Positions 35,780-44,004 of a stretch of 64,000 bases of DNA are shown here, piece by piece. The notes beneath the pieces were generated by a model. That model was not told the DNA's origin. It saw only the letters and a program-made list of their open reading frames with translations, and made no database searches. The stretch spans positions 970,001-1,034,000 of the forward strand of contig NZ_CP092417.1 in the NCBI RefSeq assembly GCF_023716865.1. Direction: 5' to 3'. Source of the stretch: Endozoicomonas sp. SCSIO W0465 (GTDB taxonomy: Bacteria > Pseudomonadota > Gammaproteobacteria > Pseudomonadales > Endozoicomonadaceae). The position numbers were made by a program, and so were the translations under genes. Each line of letters opens with the position of its first letter. Position 1 is the first letter of the stretch.

Positions 35780-36811
35780 TTAGCTGTGATAGCCATTCGG
35801 ATTGGCTGACTGCCAGCGCCAGCTATCAGACACCATATCATCCAACCCTTTTTCCGCTTTCCAGCCCAGTTCACTCAGGGCCTTTTCCGGGTTGGCATAA
35901 CAGGCAGCAATATCACCAGAGCGTCTTGGGGCGATCTGGTAAGGTACCGGCTGTTCCGATGCCTGTTCAAAAGCGGCGACCATTTCCAGCACGCTGTAGC
36001 CCTTGCCAACCCCCAGGTTCCAGGCATGGATACCTGCGCTTTTCTGCAGTTTTTCAATAGCACGCACATGGCCAATAGCGAGGTCAACCACATGGATATA
36101 GTCCCTGACCCCGGTACCATCATGGGTAGGATAGTCATCACCGAAGACACTGAGCTTTTCCAGCTTACCGATGGCCACCTGGGAGATATAAGGCATCAGG
36201 TTATTGGGAATATCATTCGGGTCTTCACCGATTCTCCCGGAAGGATGCGCGCCAACCGGGTTGAAATAGCGAAGCAAGGCAATTCGCCAGCTATTGTCTG
36301 ACACATGAAGATCTTGAAGGATTTCCTCGATCATCAACTTGGAGCGGCCATAAGGGTTGGTTGCCGAGGTTGGGAAGTCCTCACTGATGGGTAGGCTGGC
36401 CGGGTCGCCATACACCGTGGCAGAAGAGCTGAACACCAGGGTTTTCGCATTGGCCTGCTTCATTGCTTCCAGCAACACCAGGGTTCCGTGCACATTGTTA
36501 TCGTAGTAAGCCAGGGGCATGGAGACCGATTCTCCAACGGCTTTCAGGCCAGCAAAATGGATAACAGACGATATCTCATGGTTGCTGAACAGTGAGTTCA
36601 ACAGTTGATGGTCGCGAATATCCCCCTTCACAAACTCCAGTGACTTACCGGTGATCTCCTGAACCCGCCTCAGGGATTCCTCGCTGCTGTTACTGAGATT
36701 ATCCAGAACAATGATCTCGTAACCATCGTTGAGGAGTTCGACGCAGGTATGGCTACCAATATAGCCAGCGCCACCGGTTACCAGAATTTTTTGGTTTATT
36801 GTGTTACTCAA
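35780..36811 (-). CDS. galE: UDP-glucose 4-epimerase
   Basis: GalE interconverts UDP-glucose and UDP-galactose for surface polysaccharide. The NAD-binding Rossmann start is ILVTGGAGYIGSHTCVELL. The catalytic Ser/Tyr/Lys are in FSSSATVYG and NPYGRSKLMIE. RRSGDIAACYA and the C-terminal sugar-binding part complete about 343 residues. The TTG at 36811 was chosen because GGAGG lies 5 nt upstream; the longer TTG start at 36841 has no SD and would overlap nadC. The gene follows nadC closely. Confidence 0.94.
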   Translation of the reverse strand: MSNTINQKILVTGGAGYIGSHTCVELLNDGYEIIVLDNLSNSSEESLRRVQEITGKSLEFVKGDIRDHQLLNSLFSNHEISSVIHFAGLKAVGESVSMPLAYYDNNVHGTLVLLEAMKQANAKTLVFSSSATVYGDPASLPISEDFPTSATNPYGRSKLMIEEILQDLHVSDNSWRIALLRYFNPVGAHPSGRIGEDPNDIPNNLMPYISQVAIGKLEKLSVFGDDYPTHDGTGVRDYIHVVDLAIGHVRAIEKLQKSAGIHAWNLGVGKGYSVLEMVAAFEQASEQPVPYQIAPRRSGDIAACYANPEKALSELGWKAEKGLDDMVSDSWRWQSANPNGYHS

Positions 36812-36827
36812 GGCTGCCTCCGTGTAG

Positions 36828-37757
36828 TTAAAGCTGCTCAACGATCCGCATTGACAGATCTACAGACTGGCAGTCTTTGGTCAGTGTGCCAATAGAGATA
36901 AAGTCGACCCCGGTTTCGGCGATGGGTACCAGTGTCTGGTCATTAATGCCACCGGATGCTTCCAGTTGCGGGGCTGTTCCGGGAAGTTCCCTGTTTAGCC
37001 GAACGGCTTCGGCCAGCTGCGCCAGTGGGAAGTTATCGAGCATGATGATGTCTGCTCCGGCCTCTCTGGCGACATTAAACTCTTCCATGTTTTCCACTTC
37101 GATCTCAACCGGTTTGCCGGGAGCGACTTCGTGAGCCCTGGCGACGGCCCGGGCAATGCCACCACAGGCGGCAATATGATTTTCTTTGATTAAGAAAGCA
37201 TCAAAGAGCCCGATCCGGTGGTTGTGGCAGCCGCCAGCAGCGACGGCGTATTTTTGGGCTACCCGCAGACCGGGCAGAGTCTTGCGGGTATCCAGCAATT
37301 TGACATTAGTATTACTGACCAGATTAGCATAGCGCTGGCAGCGGGTTGCCGTGCCGGAGAGGGCCTGCAGGAAGTTCATGGCGGCTCTTTCGCCGGTCAG
37401 AAGGCTGCGGGCAGAACCCCTGAGAACCACAAGCACCTGGTTCGGCTCAACCCGCTCACCTTCTTTTATGTGCCATTCCAGTTGGACATCGGGATCAATT
37501 TGACGAAAGACCTCATCAAACCAGGGGCGCCCGCAGATGACCGCATGGTCACGGCAGATGATTCTGGCGACTGACTGCTGGTCTGGCGGAATCAGGGAAG
37601 CCGTAATGTCTCCGGAGCCAATATCTTCAGCCAAAGCCTGACGAACATTGGTTTTTACGGCACAGTGTATCTGGTCTTGCAGAACCGGGCTCAGGTTTTC
37701 AGGCAGTGTGCAGGATACTTTTATGGTCATTTTGGAGGTCACAGGCTTGGTTGTCAT
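36828..37757 (-). CDS. nadC: Nicotinate-nucleotide pyrophosphorylase (carboxylating)
   Basis: NadC makes nicotinate mononucleotide from quinolinate in NAD synthesis. The family blocks EDIGSGDITASLIP, GERAAMNFLQALSGTAT, LLDTRKTLPGLR, KYAVAAGGCHNHR, IEVEVENMEEF and ASGGI are all present. The length of 309 residues includes a slightly long N-terminus; MTIKVSC at 37730 is an alternative start. nadC next to pilA/pilB is also the Pseudomonas order, supporting an ancestral cluster. The end of the split panE lies 60 bp upstream. Confidence 0.95.
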   Translation of the reverse strand: MTTKPVTSKMTIKVSCTLPENLSPVLQDQIHCAVKTNVRQALAEDIGSGDITASLIPPDQQSVARIICRDHAVICGRPWFDEVFRQIDPDVQLEWHIKEGERVEPNQVLVVLRGSARSLLTGERAAMNFLQALSGTATRCQRYANLVSNTNVKLLDTRKTLPGLRVAQKYAVAAGGCHNHRIGLFDAFLIKENHIAACGGIARAVARAHEVAPGKPVEIEVENMEEFNVAREAGADIIMLDNFPLAQLAEAVRLNRELPGTAPQLEASGGINDQTLVPIAETGVDFISIGTLTKDCQSVDLSMRIVEQL

Positions 37758-37816
37758 GCTCTTTGGCCGGGATTATATACCCAAAGGCAAAGTCTTTGCA
37801 GGCAGCCCTGATGGGA

Positions 37817-37920
37817 TTATCTGATGCCTGCTATACCCAGCTGATCCATCAGTTGGTTATGGCTGCTGACGGAGATCCCCAGGGTGTTTGCCTGTTGGAT
37901 CAGAAAGCCGTTAATAAATG
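37817..37920 (-). pseudogene. panE: panE, 3' fragment cut off by IS66
   Basis: This is the last part of ketopantoate reductase, coding INGFLIQQANTLGISVSSHN to the TAA at 37817-37819. The 8-bp AATAAATG at 37913-37920 is repeated at 39529-39536 on the other side of the insertion. Joining the two halves after removing the IS and one repeat gives GRATELSFI-NGFLIQQ in frame. The fragment has no start of its own. Confidence 0.9.
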
Positions 37921-39528
37921 GTAACTGTTCAGCACCCCCACATAAATCTGGAATTTTCTGATTTTTATACCATCCTCTTAAGCACCATTTTTCCACAATA
38001 TTCGCCAGCATGATTCCAGAACTACCCGCAACTATGTCGGCTGAGATTCTCTTGAAAGAGAATGCAGAGCTGCGGATGAGAGTTGCCTGTCTGGAAGAGC
38101 GATGTCGAGAATTGGAAGAAAAGGTTGGCAAGAACAGTCAAAACAGCAGCAAGCCGCCATCGTCTGATGGTTATCAAAAACCTTGTAAAAACAGTAATTC
38201 TCCAGATCATTCTGACGACCTTTCCGCAGATAAAGGTACCGATCCATCGGATGAAAAACCCAATCCTAAAAGTCTGAGACAGTCTTCTGGTAATAAAGCC
38301 GGTGGAAAGAAAGGGCATCAGGGCACTTGTCTTAAACAGGTCGATATCCCTGACTATATTGAGTACCTTCCGGTTAAAGAATGCAATAAATGTCAGGCGT
38401 CTCTTCTTGATAGTGAGCCGGTCAAATATATTGAACGACAGGTGTTTGAACCAGGGAGACCGGGTGAATTTGAAGTAACGGCCCATAGAGCTGAAGTAAA
38501 AATCTGCACTTGTGGTTGTCGGAATCAGGCTGAATTCCCGGAAGGTGTTACCGCTGCCGCACAATATGGCTCAGCCACACAGGCTATGGCCGTCTATCTT
38601 AACCAATACCATTTCCTGCCTTTTAAGCGCGTGTCAGAGTATTTTAATACTCTCTATAAAATGAGTGTAAGTGCAGGCAATGTCGCCAATTTTGTGGCCA
38701 GAACCTATGAAAATCTGGCTTCTACTGAAGAGGTTATTCGTGACGCCTTGCGGGAATCGTCTGTTGCCGGAGCCGATGAAACGGGTATGCGGGCCGAGGG
38801 CTCTTTGCACTGGCTACACGTTATGCGGGATGAACAATGGACGCTCTACTACTTGTCTGAAAAGCGAGGTCGTGAGGCCATGGACACGATGGGCATACTG
38901 CTAACATTTGCAGGCGTTCTGGTTCATGATCATTGGAAATCCTATTTTGCATATGCGGCAACTCACGTACTTTGCAATGCCCATCACCTGAGGGAGCTTT
39001 TGGGTGTTGTTGATAGGGACAGCAATCAACTGGCGTTGCGATTGATGAAGCTACTGAGGCTTTCCTGGCATTACTGCAAGGGCTTTAAGACCATAGGTAT
39101 GCTACAGATGCCAAGTGTTGTCTGTGAACGAATCGAGAAGATTTATGACCGGTTGCTTCAGCGGGCTCTAATGAAAGAAGTCGTCTATATGGAGAAGCAA
39201 CGAGAGGAGCTTAAGCGCAAGAAAGTCAAGAATACTAAAGCTTACAATCTCTTCAAACGACTCACTGAGTTCAAGGCTGAGACACTGCGCTTCATGTCAG
39301 ATTTTACCATTCCCTTCGATAACAATGGCAGTGAGCGGGATGTTCGAATGGCCAAGTTAAAGCAGAAAATCTCAGGCTGCTTCAGGAGTGCAGACGGTGG
39401 TTCTATGTTTGCACGGATTCGCAGCTATTTGTCGTCTGCCAGAAAACAGGGAATGGACATATATCAATCACTTCATAGAGCTGTTCGGAATTACTGTAAT
39501 ATGCCTTTGCTCAGTGCTGAATAGTTAC
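37921..39528 (+). mobile_element. IS66-family element, copy 1 (1608 bp)
   Basis: The ends are GTAACTGTTCAGCACCCCC (left) and GTAACTATTCAGCACTGAGC (right, reverse strand). A perfect 8-bp duplication AATAAATG flanks it. It is inserted into panE. It has the same size as copies 2 and 3. Confidence 0.95.
38010..39524 (+). CDS. IS66-family transposase (copy 1)
   Basis: A single-ORF IS66-type transposase of 504 residues: an N-terminal leucine-zipper-like helix, then the IS66 signature KNSQNSSKPPSSDG, a zinc-binding part (CNKCQASLL, CTCGC) and the DDE catalytic domain with Asp256 (AGADETGM), Asp307 (VHDHWKSY) and Glu442 (NNGSERDVR). It differs from the other two copies at one residue, Asn224 in place of Thr, from A at 38680 in place of C. 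It looks intact. Confidence 0.95.
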   Translation: MIPELPATMSAEILLKENAELRMRVACLEERCRELEEKVGKNSQNSSKPPSSDGYQKPCKNSNSPDHSDDLSADKGTDPSDEKPNPKSLRQSSGNKAGGKKGHQGTCLKQVDIPDYIEYLPVKECNKCQASLLDSEPVKYIERQVFEPGRPGEFEVTAHRAEVKICTCGCRNQAEFPEGVTAAAQYGSATQAMAVYLNQYHFLPFKRVSEYFNTLYKMSVSAGNVANFVARTYENLASTEEVIRDALRESSVAGADETGMRAEGSLHWLHVMRDEQWTLYYLSEKRGREAMDTMGILLTFAGVLVHDHWKSYFAYAATHVLCNAHHLRELLGVVDRDSNQLALRLMKLLRLSWHYCKGFKTIGMLQMPSVVCERIEKIYDRLLQRALMKEVVYMEKQREELKRKKVKNTKAYNLFKRLTEFKAETLRFMSDFTIPFDNNGSERDVRMAKLKQKISGCFRSADGGSMFARIRSYLSSARKQGMDIYQSLHRAVRNYCNMPLLSAE

Positions 39529-40347
39529 AATAAATGAAAGCTCGGTGGCTCTCCCCCTTCGGGCATCCTGACAGGTTGATGACAGGTTGCTGGCGGTGTT
39601 CTGGCAGACACCATGTACTTTTTCTCTGAGTGAGGTTGCCGGGATCTCCAGTGCCGCCAGAACGGAGCTTGCTTCGATAATTAATTGGTCCAGCCAGACC
39701 TGCTTTTCACCATTATCCAGCAGTTCCCCATTACGGCAGTTGAACAGTGCGGTCAGGCCGTTAATGCAGCTATTAATGGCCAGCTTTTCCCATAACTTTT
39801 GTTCAATGGCATCGCACTGACTGACGTTTAACCTGAAGTTGCTGCACAGATCATCAAAACCCGGTTCGGATCGTTGATCATTCCTGAGCGAGCCAATCCA
39901 GGTGTTACCCCGGCCTGCATGGTAAACTTCAAACGGGGCTGCCAGGTAAGCTCCATCGGTACTGGAACCCGCCCAAACGGTTTGCGTTGGCATCGCATCC
40001 CGAACGGTCTGCTGGCTGCCCATGCCATTGTACAGCAACAGTATTTGGCAGTTATCCGCCAGGTGTGCCTTTACGCTGTTCAGTGCTGCCAGTGCATCCT
40101 GCGCCTTTGTGCAGACAATCAGCCGGTTGATGGGGCTGTTGATCGTTTCTGGTGAGACGATATCGACATCAAACAGTGCGGTCTGGTCTGGAGTGGATAG
40201 CTTGAGTGGCACGCGTTTTCGGGCAAATTGCTGATAGCTACTTTCTCTCAGGATCAGGCGGGGGCTTGCCCCTTTATGGCAAAGGCTGGCGGCCCAAAGG
40301 CAACCGATGCTGCCAGCACCCAAAATATACCAGGTATCATTCGGCAT
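39529..40347 (-). pseudogene. panE: panE, 5' part interrupted by IS66
   Basis: Ketopantoate reductase makes pantoate for vitamin B5 and CoA. The NADP-binding start WYILGAGSIGCLWAASLCHK is complete, and the catalytic segment WEKLAINSCINGLTALFNCR is present. After GRATELSFI the frame runs into the IS and stops at 39511, so about 33 C-terminal residues are replaced by a short junk tail. The remaining 3' end is at 37817-37920. Some activity might persist, but loss is more likely. yajQ and ampG lie next door, as in Pseudomonas. Confidence 0.9.
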
Positions 40348-40458
40348 GAAGGTGTAAATTCCATCAGAGGGTGAAGAGACGTCGAGTCTACCATTTGCTG
40401 CCTATACTCAAACAGCTGGTGTTATACAGCTTTTCAATACAATAGTGGGAGATAGACA

Positions 40459-40674
40459 ATGAGCCATACCTATAAAATGACTGAACTGGTTGGCAGTTCA
40501 ACGGTCAGTAGTGATGATGCTATTCAGAATGCCATTGCCGCAGCCGGCATGACCCTGGAGCATATGGGCTGGTTTGAAGTGGTGGAGCAACGTGGCCATA
40601 TTGAGAATGGCAAAATTGCCCATTGGCAGGTAACGGTAAAGATTGGCTTCAGGCTAAAGGGTAAAGATCAATAG
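40459..40674 (+). CDS. Dodecin family flavin-binding protein
   Basis: Dodecins form hollow dodecamers that store flavin. The 71-residue product fits the family: HTYKMTELVGSSTVSSDDAI, a Trp in the flavin site (MGWFEVVEQRGHIENG) and the strand WQVTVKIGFRL. An SD (GGGAG) precedes the ATG. It stands alone between panE (divergent) and yajQ. Confidence 0.93.
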   Translation: MSHTYKMTELVGSSTVSSDDAIQNAIAAAGMTLEHMGWFEVVEQRGHIENGKIAHWQVTVKIGFRLKGKDQ

Positions 40675-40813
40675 TCGCGCTGCCACCCAATAAATGCATA
40701 CATAAGGGAGCCCTGTCGCTGGTGTGTTGATTTTCTCCATGGTCTTTCCGGGACAATCATGGATACAATAGCGGTTAATTGTTTCTTTCGATTCCTCAAG
40801 GAGATCATTCACT

Positions 40814-41299
40814 ATGCCTTCATTTGACATTGTCTCTGAAGTGGATATGCATGAGCTGGCCAACGCTGTTGACCAGGCAAACCGAGAACTGGCCACCCGC
40901 TTTGACTTTCGGGGTGTTGATGCCAGCTTTGAGAAAAGTGGCGACAAACAGATTGTTCTGACCACCGATGCCGACTTTCAACTGGCTCAAATGGTAGAAA
41001 TGTTGAAAACCAAGATGGTCAAGCGGGGCATTGATGTTAAATGCCTTGAAGTGAAGGATCACTACGGTTCTGGCAAACAGGTCAAGCAGGAAGTGGTTGT
41101 TCGACAGGGGCTGGATAAGGACGTGTCCAAAAAGATCGTGAAAATGATCAAGGACGCAAAACTGAAAGTGCAGGCAGCCATTCAGGGCGATCAGGTTCGG
41201 GTGACCGGTAAGAAAAGGGATGATTTGCAGACGGTTATCGCCTTTTTGCGAGAAGCCGAATTGGACATGCCGCTGCAGTACAATAATTTCAGAGATTGA
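40814..41299 (+). CDS. yajQ: YajQ-family nucleotide-binding protein
   Basis: YajQ proteins have two ferredoxin-like domains. Some bind cyclic di-GMP and influence transcription. The 161-residue product matches the family from MPSFDIVSEVDMHELANAVD to the end PLQYNNFRD. The SD AAGGAG lies before the ATG. It lies between dodecin and ampG genes; panE, yajQ and ampG are also neighbours in Pseudomonas. Confidence 0.95.
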   Translation: MPSFDIVSEVDMHELANAVDQANRELATRFDFRGVDASFEKSGDKQIVLTTDADFQLAQMVEMLKTKMVKRGIDVKCLEVKDHYGSGKQVKQEVVVRQGLDKDVSKKIVKMIKDAKLKVQAAIQGDQVRVTGKKRDDLQTVIAFLREAELDMPLQYNNFRD

Positions 41300-41467
41300 T
41301 TGGCTCTTGGTGGCACAGGCAACAGTGGCATAGAAAACCGTTTTTACCGGATGGTGAAAACGGATCTTTATTTCTCAGGTAAGCTGGTATCTTCTTTTTA
41401 AAGCAGGATTTCTTATTAGAAGAAGCAGGGTGCTGTAAATTTTCACATTAATGATGGAGCAATTTGA

Positions 41468-43024
41468 ATGGGGCTGGCAGCAGATTCTTCCAGGAATTGG
41501 GGCGATGCCTGTAAAAGCTTTTTTAACCGTCGGGTGATTGCTCTTCTGTTTCTCGGTTTTTCAGCAGGCCTGCCCATTCTGCTGATTTTCAGTAGCCTTT
41601 CCCTCTGGCTTCGCGAAGCAGGTGTGGAGCGAAGTGCTGTCACCTTTTTCAGCTGGGCGGCATTAGGCTATTCCTTCAAGTTTGTCTGGGCCCCTCTGGT
41701 GGATCGTATTCCATTGCCGGTATTGCATGGTCTGCTTGGGCGTCGCCGGTCGTGGTTGTTGTTGTCTCAGGTCTCAGTGATTGCCGCACTGTTATTTATG
41801 GCGGCCCATAACCCGGTTGATGGTCTGTTCTGGATCGCCTGTGGCGCGGTGATGCTTGGGTTTTCTTCTGCCACGCAGGATATCGTTATTGATGCCTATC
41901 GAATAGAAGCGGCGGATGATGACCTGCAGGCCATGATGTCCTCGGCCTACATTGCCGGGTATCGGATCGGTATGCTGGTGGCCGGGGCTGGTACACTGGC
42001 GCTGGCCAGCTGGTTTACCATGACGGAGGATGGTAACTACGACTATCTGGCCTGGGCCTGGGCCTATCGCTGTATGGCCGTGTTTATGCTGATTGGGGTC
42101 ATTACCACGCTGTTGGTTGCTGAGCCTGATGTTGATCGAACTGCCGAATCGTCGCACAGTACCGTTCATTATCTGCGCTTTCTGTTGCTCTTTGCCCTTG
42201 CAGCAAGCGCATTTGTTCTTTCTTTTACTCAGCTGGCCGATGCTTTCTCTGCGTTAAAAACCTATTTGATCGATACCGGGGTGTCTATGCCCATCGCCGG
42301 TTTTCTGGCTGGTGCCGGGCGATTTGCAGGCAGTGTTGCTGCTGCAGGAGTTACCGCCTGGTTGCTGGTGAAAGTGCGCCTTGCACCGAGAGAAATGGTG
42401 AAGGAAACGTACGTGGCCCCCTTTGCTGATTTCTTTGAGCGCTACGGCAAAGTCGCTATCTACCTATTGTTATTGATAGGTACCTATCGTATTGCTGATA
42501 TTGTTTTGGGCACGATATCCAATGTGTTCTACAACGATATGGGCTACACCAAAGAGCAAATCGCCACCATCACCAAAACCTTTGGCCTGATCATGACCAT
42601 CGCCGGAGGCTTTCTGGGCGGAGTATTGGCCATTCGCTTCGGAGTGATGCGAATTCTCTGGGTAGGCGCATTGTTGGCGGCATTATCTAACGCGCTTTTT
42701 GCACTTCTGGCCAATCTTGAACCCTCCAGCCTCTATTTAAGCCTGGTAATTGCGGCAGATAATCTCAGTGGTGGCATGTCGTCAGCCGCGTTTATTGCCT
42801 TTTTATCCAGCCTGACCAACCGGGCCTTTACGGCCATGCAGTATGCTATTTTCAGCTCACTGATGACGTTGCTGCCCAAGCTGCTGGCGGGTTATTCAGG
42901 TACTTTTGTGGATGCCCTGGACTATCCGGTATTCTTTATTGGTTCAGCACTGCTGGGGCTGCCGGTTATATGGCTGGTGACGTATGTAGGGCGATTACTG
43001 GGCAGTCATCAGTCGGGTGACTGA
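41468..43024 (+). CDS. ampG: Muropeptide permease AmpG
   Basis: AmpG imports anhydro-muropeptides for cell-wall recycling and can feed beta-lactamase induction. The 518-residue MFS protein has many hydrophobic helices. AmpG-type blocks are FSAGLPILLIFSSLSLWLRE, GYSFKFVWAPLVDR, SSATQDIVIDAYRIE and the C-terminal FIAFLSSLTNRAFTAMQYAI. An SD GGAG precedes the ATG. No ampR or ampC is visible nearby. Confidence 0.93.
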   Translation: MGLAADSSRNWGDACKSFFNRRVIALLFLGFSAGLPILLIFSSLSLWLREAGVERSAVTFFSWAALGYSFKFVWAPLVDRIPLPVLHGLLGRRRSWLLLSQVSVIAALLFMAAHNPVDGLFWIACGAVMLGFSSATQDIVIDAYRIEAADDDLQAMMSSAYIAGYRIGMLVAGAGTLALASWFTMTEDGNYDYLAWAWAYRCMAVFMLIGVITTLLVAEPDVDRTAESSHSTVHYLRFLLLFALAASAFVLSFTQLADAFSALKTYLIDTGVSMPIAGFLAGAGRFAGSVAAAGVTAWLLVKVRLAPREMVKETYVAPFADFFERYGKVAIYLLLLIGTYRIADIVLGTISNVFYNDMGYTKEQIATITKTFGLIMTIAGGFLGGVLAIRFGVMRILWVGALLAALSNALFALLANLEPSSLYLSLVIAADNLSGGMSSAAFIAFLSSLTNRAFTAMQYAIFSSLMTLLPKLLAGYSGTFVDALDYPVFFIGSALLGLPVIWLVTYVGRLLGSHQSGD

Positions 43025-43038
43025 TTCATTTGTCCAGT

Positions 43039-43263
43039 TTAATGGGTTTGGTCGTTTGATGAGTCCATCAGTTCGGCAATCAGCCTCTGTCGCCAAAACT
43101 CCCGGGTTTCGTTGTTGGGGAGCTTGTTCAGTGTATCCTGGCAGATATGAACCATCGCCTTGAGAATGTTTTCTTCCGGGTACTCGAGGTTTTCCAGTTG
43201 ACGAATAATTTCGACGGCCAGGGCAATATCTTCCGGTGCTCCATCCATGTATTTACTCTCCAT
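43039..43263 (-). CDS. Small acidic hypothetical protein (74 aa)
   Basis: The family is not recognised with certainty. The protein is mostly helical and acidic (EDIALAVEIIRQLENLEYPE, KLPNNETREFWRQRL). Its start overlaps the end of the alkyltransferase-like gene by 11 bp, so the two are translated from one mRNA and may be coupled. It could be a small accessory protein. Confidence 0.7.
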   Translation of the reverse strand: MESKYMDGAPEDIALAVEIIRQLENLEYPEENILKAMVHICQDTLNKLPNNETREFWRQRLIAELMDSSNDQTH

Positions 43264-43567
43264 GCCATTGATGCGCTTTCAGATTGATTTTTCCCGAGGA
43301 GATCGTCACGCCCTCCTGTTGCAAACGCTGTTTTTGCAGGCTGTACCGACTCGACCCCTCAGGAAATGAAATCTGACCTTTGCCGTTAATCACACGGTGC
43401 CAGGGAAGGTCGGTCCCTGCGGGCAGCTGTTTCAGAACATTTCCCACAACACGAGCATAACCGGGAGCCCCAGCCAACTGTGCGAGTTGGCCATAGGTGA
43501 CAACAGAGCCTTTCGGAATCTTGCTGATCAGATACCATATTTCCGAAGGGGTAAAGGGGGCAGTCAA
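43253..43567 (-). CDS. Alkyltransferase-like protein (ATL, MGMT-fold)
   Basis: ATLs bind O6-alkylguanine in DNA and hand it to nucleotide excision repair without removing the alkyl group. The 104-residue product has the MGMT fold (VVTYGQLAQLAGAPGYARVVG). The active-site PCHR motif is changed to PWHRVI, with Trp56 in place of the Cys, the defining mark of ATLs. It is the size of E. coli YbaZ-type proteins. It overlaps the following small gene. Confidence 0.92.
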   Translation of the reverse strand: MTAPFTPSEIWYLISKIPKGSVVTYGQLAQLAGAPGYARVVGNVLKQLPAGTDLPWHRVINGKGQISFPEGSSRYSLQKQRLQQEGVTISSGKINLKAHQWHGE

Positions 43568-43753
43568 CGTTGGCTCTCCGCGATACTTTCCAAGATGCTT
43601 TCCACGATAGCATCAATCATAAACAACAGATTTCAGGATATTGGAAAAGTATGGAATGGGAAAGAAAATTAAGTCGTTAACCAAATGGTTTGATCAAAAT
43701 TACAGGCCATCTTCTTGCTGCAAGACCATTCACCCCATCAATGACCGGGGCTT

Positions 43754-43978
43754 TTATACCACCAACCCGACTTGCAGATAAATACCTATCGACATGGTGG
43801 CGTCCATCAGAAAACCAAGGCAGTTTCCTATCCATATAGTAGGGTTTTTATGGTATGCACCATACAGTGTCCATAAGAACGCAATGAAGGCATAAAGAGC
43901 CCATGTGACGAGCGAAAGCCCGGCAGCATGCTGGCTATGAGAAAAGAAAAGTTTGTAAAGCTGCGGTAGCGTGGCTAG
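43754..43978 (-). pseudogene. PQ-loop/SemiSWEET-like transporter, 3' part
   Basis: This codes the larger part of a small membrane protein, from LATLPQLYKLFFSHSQHAAG to the end IYLQVGLVV and TAA (43754-43756). The PQ motif sits at the start of the segment. It is cut from its first 73 bases by the IS1182-like nest. The shared CTAG (43975-43978 and 48823-48826) joins the halves in frame into a 97-residue protein with three predicted helices. Confidence 0.85.
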
Positions 43979-44004
43979 GAGGCTGTCCGAGAATAGCCTG
44001 ATTA

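Noticed and set aside
37706..37924. 72-codon ORF on the plus strand next to IS66 copy 1
   Set aside because: It is antisense to the panE 3' fragment and the nadC start; no SD.
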